Source: CAZIOH01 sp964540815 (GTDB taxonomy: Bacteria; Myxococcota_A; Polyangia; Fen-1088). Taken from it: a DNA stretch of 28,226 nucleotides. Below, piece after piece: positions 15,780-22,943 of this stretch. The stretch is from positions 1 to 28,226 of the forward strand of contig CAZIOH010000091.1 in the NCBI GenBank assembly GCA_964540815.1. Direction: 5' to 3'. The notes below the pieces were generated by a model. It was not told the origin of the DNA and did no database searches. It saw nothing but the letters and a program-made list of their open reading frames with translations. A program made the position numbers and the translations under genes. Position 1 is the first letter of the stretch; every line of letters begins with the position of its first letter.

Positions 15780-15837
15780 GAGTCCTCCGATTGAAGGACT
15801 CGCATTCGAAGTGGTCCAGTTTTCGGGAGTCAGGTCA
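14890..15837 (-). mobile_element. Degenerate IS3-family insertion sequence
   Basis: A 948-bp element with imperfect terminal inverted repeats. The left end starts TGACCTGCTCCCC. The right end, read inward, starts TGACCTGACTCCC, and similarity continues through CTGG(T/A)CCA to GCGAGTCCT. The flanking triplets are CAC and GAC, so no clean 3-bp target duplication is visible. It is shorter than the usual 1.2-1.5 kb because most of orfA is deleted. It lies between an integrase fragment and an attC-like site. Confidence 0.85.
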
Positions 15838-15897
15838 GACGAGTTACGTTGAACCCGCCGGGCCCGCGGCCCGCGGATTAACGCCAAGGCGTTAGCC
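15838..15897 (+). repeat. attC-like integron recombination site, 5' end truncated by the IS
   Basis: The right half reads L' GATTAAC (15876-15882), an 8-base spacer GCCAAGGC, then R' GTTAGCC (15891-15897). The left half has L'' GTTGAACC (15848-15855), which pairs with L' with one extrahelical G. A GC-rich central stem lies between. The outer R'' box, expected as GGCTAAC, is not recognisable and would coincide with the IS right end at 15837. Spacing and sequence of the right half match the complete site at 16563-16628. Confidence 0.6.
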
Positions 15898-15948
15898 GGA
15901 CGGACGGAGTTGACCTGGTATGGGGCATAGACCCTGCTTGAGTATGCG

Positions 15949-16233
15949 ATGCCGACGGTGGTGGAGGGGGATTTCGAGTGGGACTCGGCCAAGGCTGAGT
16001 CGAATCTGGAAGAGCACGGAGTGTCCTTCCCTGAAGCCGCCACTATTCGCGGATCCGATGGCGGTCTATCTCGATGATGGTACGGTAGCGAGCAACATGG
16101 TGGTCATAGGGACTTCGCTTCGCGAGCGTCTCCTGTGCGTGGTTCACGTCGAGCGCGGTCAGCGCGATCGGATCATCAGCGCGCGCACCGCGACCGCCAC
16201 GGAGCGCACCGTCTACGGCAGCGGAGGTCAAAG
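15949..16233 (+). pseudogene. BrnT-type ribonuclease toxin, frameshifted
   Basis: The family (DUF497/BrnT, RelE-like fold) comprises ribosome-independent RNase toxins. From the ATG at 15949, FEWDSAKAESNLEEHGVSFPEAAT is the typical BrnT start, but this frame ends after 43 codons. The rest continues in another frame from about 16043: FADPMAVYLDDG, then VVIGTSLRERLLCVVH and RDRIISARTATATERTVY. Two bases appear to be missing at the T-I-F junction near 16041-16045. The C-terminal half then runs to the antitoxin start. Unless the frameshift is a sequencing error, the toxin is inactive. It is the first gene of the cassette, 51 bases after the attC-like R' box. Confidence 0.75.
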
Positions 16234-16611
16234 ATGCGCACAACAGCCAAGCGTCGCAGCATCGCGGAATCGGAGCCGGTTCGCATACTGGGACGCGGTC
16301 TTCACGCCCAAAGAGGGGTACATCTCACGATCCGAGCTATTCGTGAAGCGGTAGGAAAGACGCAGGTCGAAGTTGCCGCGGAGTCGGCGATTGACCAGTC
16401 TGACGTCTCACGACTCGAGGGCCGAGAGGACTTCGAGGAGTGCCTCGTGTCCACGCTCCGCCGGTACATCGCCGCCCTCGGTGGGCAACTGGAATTGGTG
16501 GCGTCTTTCGGTGACAAAAGAATCATTCTGTCTGGAGCTCTGCCCGGCTCTCAGGGTGTGCCGGCTAACAAGGCGTTGCAGCGGCCGGGCCGGCGACCGG
16601 CCGGCCGCTGA
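16234..16611 (+). CDS. XRE-family helix-turn-helix antitoxin/regulator
   Basis: A 125-residue DNA-binding protein. The HTH is TIRAIREAVGKTQVEVA-x-ESAIDQSDVSRLEGRED (about residues 32-67), followed by STLRRYIAALGGQLELVASF, a common end of HigA-like antitoxins. GGAGGT lies 5 bases before the ATG. It directly follows the BrnT-like toxin, so it is probably its cognate antitoxin and autorepressor, replacing the more usual BrnA partner. The last residues (VPANKALQRPGRRPAGR) are encoded by the attC site itself, a frequent sign of integron cassette genes. The reading frame is intact while the toxin is broken, which is the expected direction of decay. Confidence 0.8.
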   Translation: MRTTAKRRSIAESEPVRILGRGLHAQRGVHLTIRAIREAVGKTQVEVAAESAIDQSDVSRLEGREDFEECLVSTLRRYIAALGGQLELVASFGDKRIILSGALPGSQGVPANKALQRPGRRPAGR

Positions 16612-16628
16612 ACGCCAACGCGTTAGAC
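16563..16628 (+). repeat. attC integron recombination site (complete)
   Basis: All four boxes are present: R'' GGCTAAC (16563-16569), spacer AAGGC, L'' GTTGCAGC (16575-16582), a GC-rich central palindrome, L' GCTGAAC (16607-16613), spacer GCCAACGC and R' GTTAGAC (16622-16628). L'' pairs with L' leaving one extrahelical G, the feature that orients recombination of the bottom strand. The 66-bp length is typical of short attC sites, and the right half resembles that of attC-aadA1. It separates the toxin-antitoxin cassette from the cupin cassette. Confidence 0.85.
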
Positions 16629-16643
16629 AGCCTGGAGGAAGGC

Positions 16644-16970
16644 ATGCGTGGATTGGAACCAGGACCGTTTCAGGCTGTGAACTGCGACGAAGTCCCGTGG
16701 AGACCGTCCACCATGGCTGCCGGAGTCTTCGTGAAGGACATCGCGACCACTGACGGTTGGGAAATGCAGCTCGTTCGATTCGAGCCGGGCGCCCGATTCC
16801 CCGTGCACACGCACGAACATCCTGAGTTCCTATTCATCCTCGAGGGAGAACTTGTCCAAGCAGGCAGCCGCTTGGGTCCGGGGTGGGCGAGCATCGCCAG
16901 TCCAGGAAGTGTGGATGCCGATGTCTACTCGGACACCGGGTGCATCTTCGTGCTGGTGGATCGCGTGTGA
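16644..16970 (+). CDS. Small cupin-domain protein
   Basis: A single-domain cupin of 108 residues. The metal motif fits G49-x5-H55-x-H57-x3-E61-x6-G (GARFPVHTHEHPEFLFILEG). The WRPSTMAAGVFVKDI start resembles ChrR-type cupins, which bind zinc and sense oxidative stress, but without the ChrR N-terminal domain a sensor role is only a guess. GGAGGA lies 4-5 bases before the ATG. The gene starts 16 bases after the attC R' box and fills the next cassette, an ordinary layout for an integron cassette. No promoter of its own is evident. Confidence 0.82.
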   Translation: MRGLEPGPFQAVNCDEVPWRPSTMAAGVFVKDIATTDGWEMQLVRFEPGARFPVHTHEHPEFLFILEGELVQAGSRLGPGWASIASPGSVDADVYSDTGCIFVLVDRV

Positions 16971-17000
16971 CCTGTTCGTCGGGTCGCTGTCCAATACAAG

Positions 17001-17007
17001 GTTAGGC
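17001..17007 (+). repeat. Possible R' box of a third, degenerate attC
   Basis: GTTAGGC follows the cupin stop by 30 bases and precedes a small ORF by 18 bases, matching the layout at 16622. The preceding GCTGTCCAATACAAG loosely matches an L'-spacer. I see no convincing R''/L'' half, so this is either decayed or chance. Confidence 0.3.
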
Positions 17008-17025
17008 AGCCTCGCGAGGCGCCGA

Positions 17026-17154
17026 ATGGAGTTGCCAGGATCAAGATTCGGGGTAGTCGATGATGCGAAGGTTCGCGACGACGGCGCCGAACGACAAGGG
17101 GTCGCGCCGGCGCGTGCTCGCCCACCCCAAACGCCCCAGTGGGGAACCGAGTAG
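17026..17154 (+). CDS. Hypothetical 42-residue protein, possible cassette gene
   Basis: A short ORF starting ATG at 17026 with GAGG 6 bases upstream (17016-17019) and ending TAG. It encodes a polar protein without a recognisable domain (MELPGSRFGVVDDAKV...). Its position, 18 bases after a GTTAGGC box, mirrors the cupin cassette and is the main reason to list it. The rest of 16971-17255 contains no other gene that I can support; an AGCTAAC at about 17206-17212 could be a lone attC left box. Confidence 0.3.
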   Translation: MELPGSRFGVVDDAKVRDDGAERQGVAPARARPPQTPQWGTE

Positions 17155-17255
17155 GGAGGTTTGTCCGCGCCCCAGGCGCGCGCTCGACCCGGAATGCAAT
17201 CCCCATAGCTAACGACCCGGCGAAGGCCGCGACGGCGGACCCGGGCCGATCGCGC

Positions 17256-18122
17256 TCACTGCGGTCGTCGCACCAGGTGGAAATCGAACCTCGCGGTGCT
17301 GAAGGGCTCGACCGAGCTCTGGCCGTCCGGCGTGGGCCCGGGCGGATGGGTGACGAAGTCGACGACCAGCGACGCCTTGACCGCGAACACCGCGTCCGTA
17401 TCGAGGTAAGGATCTCCCGCCACGAAGAGGTGGGTGGTCACCGGCGCAAAGCCGGGCGCCGAGACGATGAGGTGAACGTGGGCGGGGCGGTTGGGGTGTC
17501 GGCCCATCGCCGCCAGCATCACGCCGACCGGGCCATCGGTGGGGATGGCGTAGCTCACTGGCTTGACGGTGCGCAAGCCATACTCCCCGTCGCCCGCCAC
17601 CGTGAAGCACCCGCGCGCGTAGGACACCTCGTCGCCCGGTCGCTGCACGTCGTACAGCCCCTCGCTATCGGTCTGCCAGACGTCGAGGGTGGCCCCGGCG
17701 ATCGGCCGCCCCTCGACGTCGAGCACCCTGCCCGAGAGAAACGTCGGCACGCCCGGCATTCCCTCGGCGATGTTCGCCCAGCGTGGCAGCGCGGGCGCGC
17801 CGGGCCGGTAGAACGGCCCGAGGACGGTGGTCTCCGCCGCGCCCCCCGGCTTGCGGTGGTTGATGGCATCGACCAGCATCGACACCCCGAGGGTGTCGGA
17901 GAGGAGGATGAACTCCTGCCGCCGGTCGTCGCTCTTGTGCCCGGTCGCCGTCAGGAACTGGATGCCGCGCATCCACTCCGCCTCGGTGAGCTCGGTCTCG
18001 CGCACGAACGCGTGCAGGTGCCGGATGAGGCTGGTCGCCACCGCGCGGAAGCGCGCGTCGCTGCCGGGCGCGATCCGAGCGATGACGGCGTCGGTGAGGT
18101 TGGCTTCGGTGAGGTTGCGCAT
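17256..18122 (-). CDS. Intradiol ring-cleavage dioxygenase (hydroxyquinol 1,2-dioxygenase type)
   Basis: A non-haem Fe(III) enzyme that cleaves ortho-dihydroxy aromatic rings, here probably hydroxyquinol to maleylacetate. The 288 residues start with the family's helical N-terminal dimerisation domain (FRAVATSLIRHLHAF, ILLSDTLGVSMLVDAINH), followed by TTVLGPFYRPGAP. The four iron ligands are Y157 (GLYDVQ), Y191 (VSYAIP), H215 and H217 (RPAHVH). Their spacing is 34-24-2, close to hydroxyquinol and catechol 1,2-dioxygenases. The second helix/loop and context with maleylacetate reductase favour hydroxyquinol over catechol. GGAGGAG lies 8 bases before the ATG. It is the last gene of the ten-gene operon, 37 bases after livM. 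Confidence 0.88.
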   Translation of the reverse strand: MRNLTEANLTDAVIARIAPGSDARFRAVATSLIRHLHAFVRETELTEAEWMRGIQFLTATGHKSDDRRQEFILLSDTLGVSMLVDAINHRKPGGAAETTVLGPFYRPGAPALPRWANIAEGMPGVPTFLSGRVLDVEGRPIAGATLDVWQTDSEGLYDVQRPGDEVSYARGCFTVAGDGEYGLRTVKPVSYAIPTDGPVGVMLAAMGRHPNRPAHVHLIVSAPGFAPVTTHLFVAGDPYLDTDAVFAVKASLVVDFVTHPPGPTPDGQSSVEPFSTARFDFHLVRRPQ

Positions 18123-18159
18123 GCGTCGAGCTCCTCCCTGGGATGGGTGGTGAGGGACT

Positions 18160-19200
18160 TCAAAGACCAGGGCTATCTTGCGCCGTCGGCCGCACCAGGC
18201 GGCGCCGGATTGGAAAGAGGTGCAGGTCGAAGCGACGAGACAGCGTGCCCCACAGACCGTGAGGGAACTTGATGGTCACCACGATGGCGAGGAGGCCGAG
18301 GCCGACGAGGTACCAGGCGCCAAAGTCCGAGGCGAGCTTGCTCAGCCCGTAGAAGATCACGGTGCCGACGATGGGGCCTTCGATGGTGCCGATGCCGCCG
18401 ATCATGACGATGAAGATGGCAAAGGCGCTCCAGTTGACGTTGAAGGCGGCGTCCGGCGAGATGCGCAGGTTTCCGAGAAAGTACAGCGCCCCGGCGAGGC
18501 CGGCCCCGAAGGCGGCGGCCACGTAGACGCCGAGCTTGGTGGCGCGCACGTGGATGCCCTGGCTCTCGGCCGCCGTCTCGCCGTCGCGGATGGCCAGCAA
18601 GGCGAGGCCCTGGCGCGAGCGCAGAAGGCCGTAGGTGAGGGCGATGGCCCCCACCGCCCCCGCCTGGCACAGCCAGAAGGTGAGGTGGACGCGCGTGGTC
18701 TTGTCGATGCCGCGCAACGCGGTCAGGCTTGTGCCCGAGCCACCGCCGACCACCGAGGCGTTGGCGATCGAGAGGCGAAGCACCTCGGCGATGACCCAGG
18801 TGCCGATGGCGAAGGTTCCCCCTTGCAGCCGGAAGGCGAGGTGCGCGATCGGCACCGCCAGCGCCGCCGTCACCAGCGCTGCCAGAGGCACGGCGACGAA
18901 AGGATTGACGCCGAGAAAGTTGCCGAGCACGAGGAGGGCGTAACCCCCGAGGCCGAGGAAGGCCTGCTGGCCGATCGACACCATGCCGCCGTAGCCCGCC
19001 AGCAGGTTCCACATCATGGCGAAGATGAGGTAGCAGGCCACCTCGTCGAGATCGCGCAGCGTGCCGGGCTCGGCCCACAGCGGCAGCGTGCCGAGCCACG
19101 CCACGATGAGCACCGCGCCCCACGCGCCGATGCGGCTCGCCCGCGTGGAGCGGCGAACCTCGGGGCCGAGCGCAGGAGAAGGGACAGGGGGCGTATGCAT
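18160..19200 (-). CDS. livM: Branched-chain-type ABC transporter permease (LivM)
   Basis: An inner-membrane permease of the hydrophobic-amino-acid uptake family, 346 residues with about 9-10 hydrophobic segments. It contains the LivM signature region SIGQQAFLGLGGYA and GxRxGxxxxAIRDGETAAESQGIHV (the loop contacting the ATPases), then VNWSAFAIFIVMIGGIGTIEGPIVG. It starts 4 bases after the livH stop. In a ring-cleavage operon the importer most likely carries an aromatic acid or hydroquinone precursor rather than an amino acid; this is inference from context. Confidence 0.92.
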   Translation of the reverse strand: MHTPPVPSPALGPEVRRSTRASRIGAWGAVLIVAWLGTLPLWAEPGTLRDLDEVACYLIFAMMWNLLAGYGGMVSIGQQAFLGLGGYALLVLGNFLGVNPFVAVPLAALVTAALAVPIAHLAFRLQGGTFAIGTWVIAEVLRLSIANASVVGGGSGTSLTALRGIDKTTRVHLTFWLCQAGAVGAIALTYGLLRSRQGLALLAIRDGETAAESQGIHVRATKLGVYVAAAFGAGLAGALYFLGNLRISPDAAFNVNWSAFAIFIVMIGGIGTIEGPIVGTVIFYGLSKLASDFGAWYLVGLGLLAIVVTIKFPHGLWGTLSRRFDLHLFPIRRRLVRPTAQDSPGL

Positions 19201-19204
19201 GGGG

Positions 19205-20083
19205 TCACCGCGTCTTCGGGAACAGGCCCGCGGGCCGCAGGAGCAGCATCGCCAGGAACACCATGTGCCCGAGCCAGACGCCCCAGCCGGGATCGAAGCG
19301 AAAGCCGATGACCTGCGTCACCCCGAGGATGATCCCGCCGAGCAACGTGCCGAGGAAGGAGCCCATGCCCCCGATGATCACCGCCTCGAAGCCATAGAGC
19401 AGCAGGGCGGGCCCGTCGGAGGGGGCCACGGTGGTCTTCATGCCGTGCAGCCCGCCCGCCACCGCCACCAGCAGAAAGGCGAGGCCCGTCGCCAGGGCGT
19501 ACACGTGGCGATGATCGAGCCCCATGAGCTCGGCCACCTCGCGATCGTCGCTGACGGCGCGGAAGGCCCGGCCGATGGCGGTGTGCGTGAAGAGGCCGTG
19601 CAGCGCGGCGGCGATGGCCACCGCCACCCCGAAGATGAGGAGAGGCAGCGTGCCGACCGCCAGGCCGCCGCCGAGCGCCAGGCTGGCGTCGTTCAACCCC
19701 CCCGATTCGATGAAGCGCGGATCGGCGCTGTAGATCTCCTGGAGCAAGTTCTGAATGACGATGCCGAGCCCGAAGGTGACCACCAAGGAGGGCAAGGGAT
19801 CGCGCCCGAGGACCCGGTTCAGGACGAGCCGCTGCAGGCCATAACCGGCGGCGAACGCCAGCGGCAACAGGATCACGAGCGCCAGCCATGGCGCCGCCAG
19901 CGCGGGCACGCCGAGGCGCGCCGCCAGCGAGAGGACGGCGAAGCTGCCGAGGATGATGAAGTCGCCCTGGGCCGTGTTGGTCAGCCGCAGGACGCCGAAG
20001 ATCAGGGACTGGCCCATGGCGAAGAGGGCGTAGAGGCCCCCGAGGAGGACGCCCTGAATGAGGGTGCTCACCCAGCCGGCCAT
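19205..20083 (-). CDS. livH: Branched-chain-type ABC transporter permease (LivH)
   Basis: The second permease of the importer, 292 residues. LivH features are GGLYALFAMGQSLIFGVLRLTNTAQGDF at the N-terminus, then HTAIGRAFRAVSDDREVAELMGLD, the coupling loop to the ATPases, and YGFEAVIIGGMGSFLGTLLGG. It would form the membrane channel as a heterodimer with LivM. It lies 36 bases after livF and 4 bases before livM. Confidence 0.92.
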   Translation of the reverse strand: MAGWVSTLIQGVLLGGLYALFAMGQSLIFGVLRLTNTAQGDFIILGSFAVLSLAARLGVPALAAPWLALVILLPLAFAAGYGLQRLVLNRVLGRDPLPSLVVTFGLGIVIQNLLQEIYSADPRFIESGGLNDASLALGGGLAVGTLPLLIFGVAVAIAAALHGLFTHTAIGRAFRAVSDDREVAELMGLDHRHVYALATGLAFLLVAVAGGLHGMKTTVAPSDGPALLLYGFEAVIIGGMGSFLGTLLGGIILGVTQVIGFRFDPGWGVWLGHMVFLAMLLLRPAGLFPKTR

Positions 20084-20119
20084 GTGCCCCCCCCATCAGA
20101 CCCCTGGTCAGAGATGCCG

Positions 20120-20818
20120 TCAGACACCGAAATAGGCCTGGGAGATTTGCGCCCGCGTCACCCTCTGGGAGGGCCCCGTCAGGGTCACCCGCCCCTCTTG
20201 CAGGCAATACAGGCGGCCAGAGACGCGCTGGGCGGCGCTGATGTCCTGCTCGACGATGACGACGGTCAGGCCGCCCGCGCAGATCTCCGGCAGCGCATCG
20301 TAGATCTGCTTCACCACGACGGGCGCCAAGCCGAGCGAGAGCTCGTCGCACAAGAGGAGGCGCGGGTTCGTCATGAGGGCGCGCCCGATCGCCACCATCT
20401 GCTGCTGGCCGCCCGACAGCATGCCGGCGGGGGCGCGCCGCCGCTCGGCGAGGGCCGGGAAGAGGCGGTAGACGGCGTCTAGGGTGAAGGGTCCGCGGCG
20501 GCGCGCGAAGGCCCCCATGAGGAGGTTCTCCTCGGCGGTCAAGCTCGGGAAGAGGCGCCTCCCCTCGGGGACGAGGGCGATGCCCCGCCGCACGATCTCC
20601 CCCGGTGGCAACCCCCCGATGGGCGCTCCGTCGAAGACGACGCCGTCGCGGCGCGCCCCGAGGAGCCCACACACCGTCTTCAGCAGGGTCGACTTGCCGG
20701 CGCCGTTGGCGCCGATGAGCGCGATGATCTCGCCGGGCTCAGCGGTCACCTCTACGCCGAAGAGCACCTGGAAGTCGCCATAGAAGCCGTCGAGGCGGCG
20801 CGTCTCGAGCAGGCTCAT
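20120..20818 (-). CDS. livF: ABC transporter ATPase (LivF)
   Basis: A cytosolic ATPase of the importer, 232 residues, the usual LivF length. Walker A is GANGAGKST (36-44), the signature is MLSGGQQQMVAIGRAL, and Walker B is LLLCDELSLGL. VFSRVDL-type insertions are absent. It starts 25 bases after livG and ends 36 bases before livH. Paired with LivG it would power uptake. Confidence 0.94.
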   Translation of the reverse strand: MSLLETRRLDGFYGDFQVLFGVEVTAEPGEIIALIGANGAGKSTLLKTVCGLLGARRDGVVFDGAPIGGLPPGEIVRRGIALVPEGRRLFPSLTAEENLLMGAFARRRGPFTLDAVYRLFPALAERRRAPAGMLSGGQQQMVAIGRALMTNPRLLLCDELSLGLAPVVVKQIYDALPEICAGGLTVVIVEQDISAAQRVSGRLYCLQEGRVTLTGPSQRVTRAQISQAYFGV

Positions 20819-20843
20819 GTCGTGTCCCCTCGCCCGCGGCGGG

Positions 20844-21569
20844 TCACGCTTCGAGCCCCAGGTAGACCCGCCGCACCTCCGGATCCGCCATCACGCTCGC
20901 CGGGGGCCCCTCGGCGAGCGGGCGGCCCTGGCTCATCACCAGCAGGCGATCGGCGACCGCCAGCAACGCGTGCACGACGTGCTCGATCCAGATCATGGTC
21001 AGGCCGGCGGCCTTGATGCGCCGAAGCTCCTCGACCAGCACGGCCGCCTCGCCCTCGGTGAGCCCGGCGGCGATCTCGTCGAGCAGCAGCACGCGCGGCT
21101 CGGTCGCCAGCGCCCGGGCCAGCTCGAGGCGCTTGCGATCGAGCAGGCGCAGGGCCGCCGCCGGCCGGTTCGCCTGCCCGAGGAGCCCGGTCTGCCGCAG
21201 GATCTCGACGGCGCGCGGGTAGGTGTCGAGCTCCGCCTTGCCTGCGCCGAACGAGGCCGCCGCCACCAGGTTCTCGAACACCGTCATCGCCCCCCACGGC
21301 TGCGGGATCTGGTACGACCGCCCGATGCCGAGGCGGCAGCGGCGGTGCGGCGGCTGCCGGGTGACGTCCCGCCCCTCGAGCACGATGCGACCGCCGTCGG
21401 CGCGGACGTCACCGCTGATCAGGTTGAAGAGCGTGGTCTTGCCGGCGCCGTTCGGCCCGAGGACGCCCAGCGTCTCCCCTGCGCCGACGCGCAGGCTGAC
21501 CCCGTCGACTACCCGCAGGGCGCCGAAGCTCTTGCTGACGTCGTCGAGCACCAGGTGAGCGGCGGTCAT
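20844..21569 (-). CDS. livG: ABC transporter ATPase (LivG)
   Basis: The other ATPase, 241 residues from the ATG at 21569. Walker A is GPNGAGKTT (38-46). The LivG-type Q-loop region is RLGIGRSYQIPQPWGAMTVFENL, the signature is the degenerate LLDRKRLELARAL typical of this family, and Walker B is VLLLDEIAAGL. An upstream extension in the same frame overlaps the binding-protein gene and is not coding. No strong ribosome site precedes this ATG, so translation may depend on the upstream gene. Confidence 0.92.
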   Translation of the reverse strand: MTAAHLVLDDVSKSFGALRVVDGVSLRVGAGETLGVLGPNGAGKTTLFNLISGDVRADGGRIVLEGRDVTRQPPHRRCRLGIGRSYQIPQPWGAMTVFENLVAAASFGAGKAELDTYPRAVEILRQTGLLGQANRPAAALRLLDRKRLELARALATEPRVLLLDEIAAGLTEGEAAVLVEELRRIKAAGLTMIWIEHVVHALLAVADRLLVMSQGRPLAEGPPASVMADPEVRRVYLGLEA

Positions 21570-21643
21570 GGTCGTGCGGGTTGCGGCGGCAAGCGTCTGG
21601 CGTCTGGCGTCTGGCGGGTGGCGCGGGTCCGGGCCGTCGTTCG

Positions 21644-22918
21644 TCAGCCGAGCAGCTTCAGCTTGCCACCGCTCGGGATGTTGGGCGCCGCCGAATTGTC
21701 GACGATCACGAGCTCGTACTTGTGTGCCTTGCCCCGCACCCACTGGCCGAGGACGAGGGGCGTCTTGCTGACGTTCTTGAACGGTCCCGCCCCGCCCCAC
21801 TTGACGGGACCCACGACGGTGTCGAGGTGGGTGGCGGCGACGGCGTCGCGCACCGAGGCGGCGCTGCCCAGATCCTGCGTCCGCTTGCACACGTCGACCG
21901 CCAGCTCGAAGAGGGCGTGCACGAAGCCGATGCACTGGGTCCACTGCTTCTTGGTGGTGCTCTCGTAGGACTGCGCCAGCTGCTTGGCGGTCTGCTTCGT
22001 CAAGGACGAGCTGAAGGGGTGGGCGGGCGACCACCACACCTCGCTCGACAGGCCATCGCGTCCGAGCGCCTCGATGGCCGCCGGGAAGAGCAGCGCCTTG
22101 CCGAGCGTCACCACCTTGGGATTGAAGCCCTGCTGCTTGGCTTGGGTCAGGAAGGTCTTGGCGTCCGGGGGAATGACCACCCCGGTGACGATCTCGATGC
22201 CCTCCTTCTTGAAGGTGGCGATCTGCGCGGAGAAGTCGTTGTTCATGTTCTGGAAGCGCCCGGGATCGACGAGGGTGAAGCCTGCGTCGGCGAGGGGCTT
22301 GGGGAAGCCGAGCTTCTTGTCGCCCCAGGCATTGCCGTCACCGTCGTTGGGGAACAGGCCGCCGACCTTCTTGTTCGTGGCCACCGACTTCCAGCCGGCG
22401 AGGAAGTTGGCGATGACGTCCTCGAGCCCCCAGAAGAAGTGATAGGTCCACGCGAAGCCCTTGGCGGGATCGCCCTTGCGCCCGAAGAACCAGGGCTGCC
22501 ACGGCACCACCGTCGAGATGCACGGGATCTCGTTCAGCTCGCAGGCGTCCGAGACGGGGTTGGCGGTCTCGGGCGTCGACGAGACCAGCATCAGGTCGAC
22601 CTTCTCCTTCAGGATGAGGTCGCTCGCCACCTCTCCGGCGCGGTTGGGGTTCGACTGGCTGTCCTTCTGGATGATCCGGACGGCGATCTTCTTGCCGTTC
22701 GCGTCGATGCCGCCGGCGAGGAGCTTGTTCATCTGGGCGATGGTGAACGTGTCGGCCTCGCCGAAGGGCGCGAGCGGACCCGTCTGCGGCGAGACGAGGC
22801 CGATCTTGAAGACCTTGGCGTCGGCGCGGGCCCGGGAAGTGGCACCGAGGGCGGCCGCGCCAGCCAGCGCGCCTCCGGCCTTGAGCAGGGTCCGGCGGCG
22901 AAAACCTGGATCGTTCAT
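21644..22918 (-). CDS. Periplasmic substrate-binding protein of the Liv-type importer (Tat-exported)
   Basis: A 424-residue periplasmic-binding-fold type I receptor of the branched-chain amino-acid/aromatic family. A twin-arginine signal peptide is clear: RRRTLLKAGGALAGAAALGATSRARADA, with Tat motif R-R-x-x-L-L and an AxA-like cleavage site near residue 32. The mature part begins KVFKIGLVSPQTGPLAPFGEAD, typical of the family, and contains TPETANPVSDACE. GAGGAGG lies 6 bases before the ATG at 22918, which favours this over an upstream in-frame start. It sits 25 bases after the maleylacetate reductase gene and leads the transport module. Ligand unknown; context suggests an aromatic or ring-cleavage-related compound. 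Confidence 0.9.
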   Translation of the reverse strand: MNDPGFRRRTLLKAGGALAGAAALGATSRARADAKVFKIGLVSPQTGPLAPFGEADTFTIAQMNKLLAGGIDANGKKIAVRIIQKDSQSNPNRAGEVASDLILKEKVDLMLVSSTPETANPVSDACELNEIPCISTVVPWQPWFFGRKGDPAKGFAWTYHFFWGLEDVIANFLAGWKSVATNKKVGGLFPNDGDGNAWGDKKLGFPKPLADAGFTLVDPGRFQNMNNDFSAQIATFKKEGIEIVTGVVIPPDAKTFLTQAKQQGFNPKVVTLGKALLFPAAIEALGRDGLSSEVWWSPAHPFSSSLTKQTAKQLAQSYESTTKKQWTQCIGFVHALFELAVDVCKRTQDLGSAASVRDAVAATHLDTVVGPVKWGGAGPFKNVSKTPLVLGQWVRGKAHKYELVIVDNSAAPNIPSGGKLKLLG

Positions 22919-22943
22919 GACGTGCCTCCTCGGGGTTGTCGTT

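Noticed and set aside
20844..22037. LivG as a 397-codon protein
   Set aside because: The extra N-terminal part overlaps the binding-protein gene in another frame and lacks homologous character; the ATG at 21569 gives the normal LivG length.
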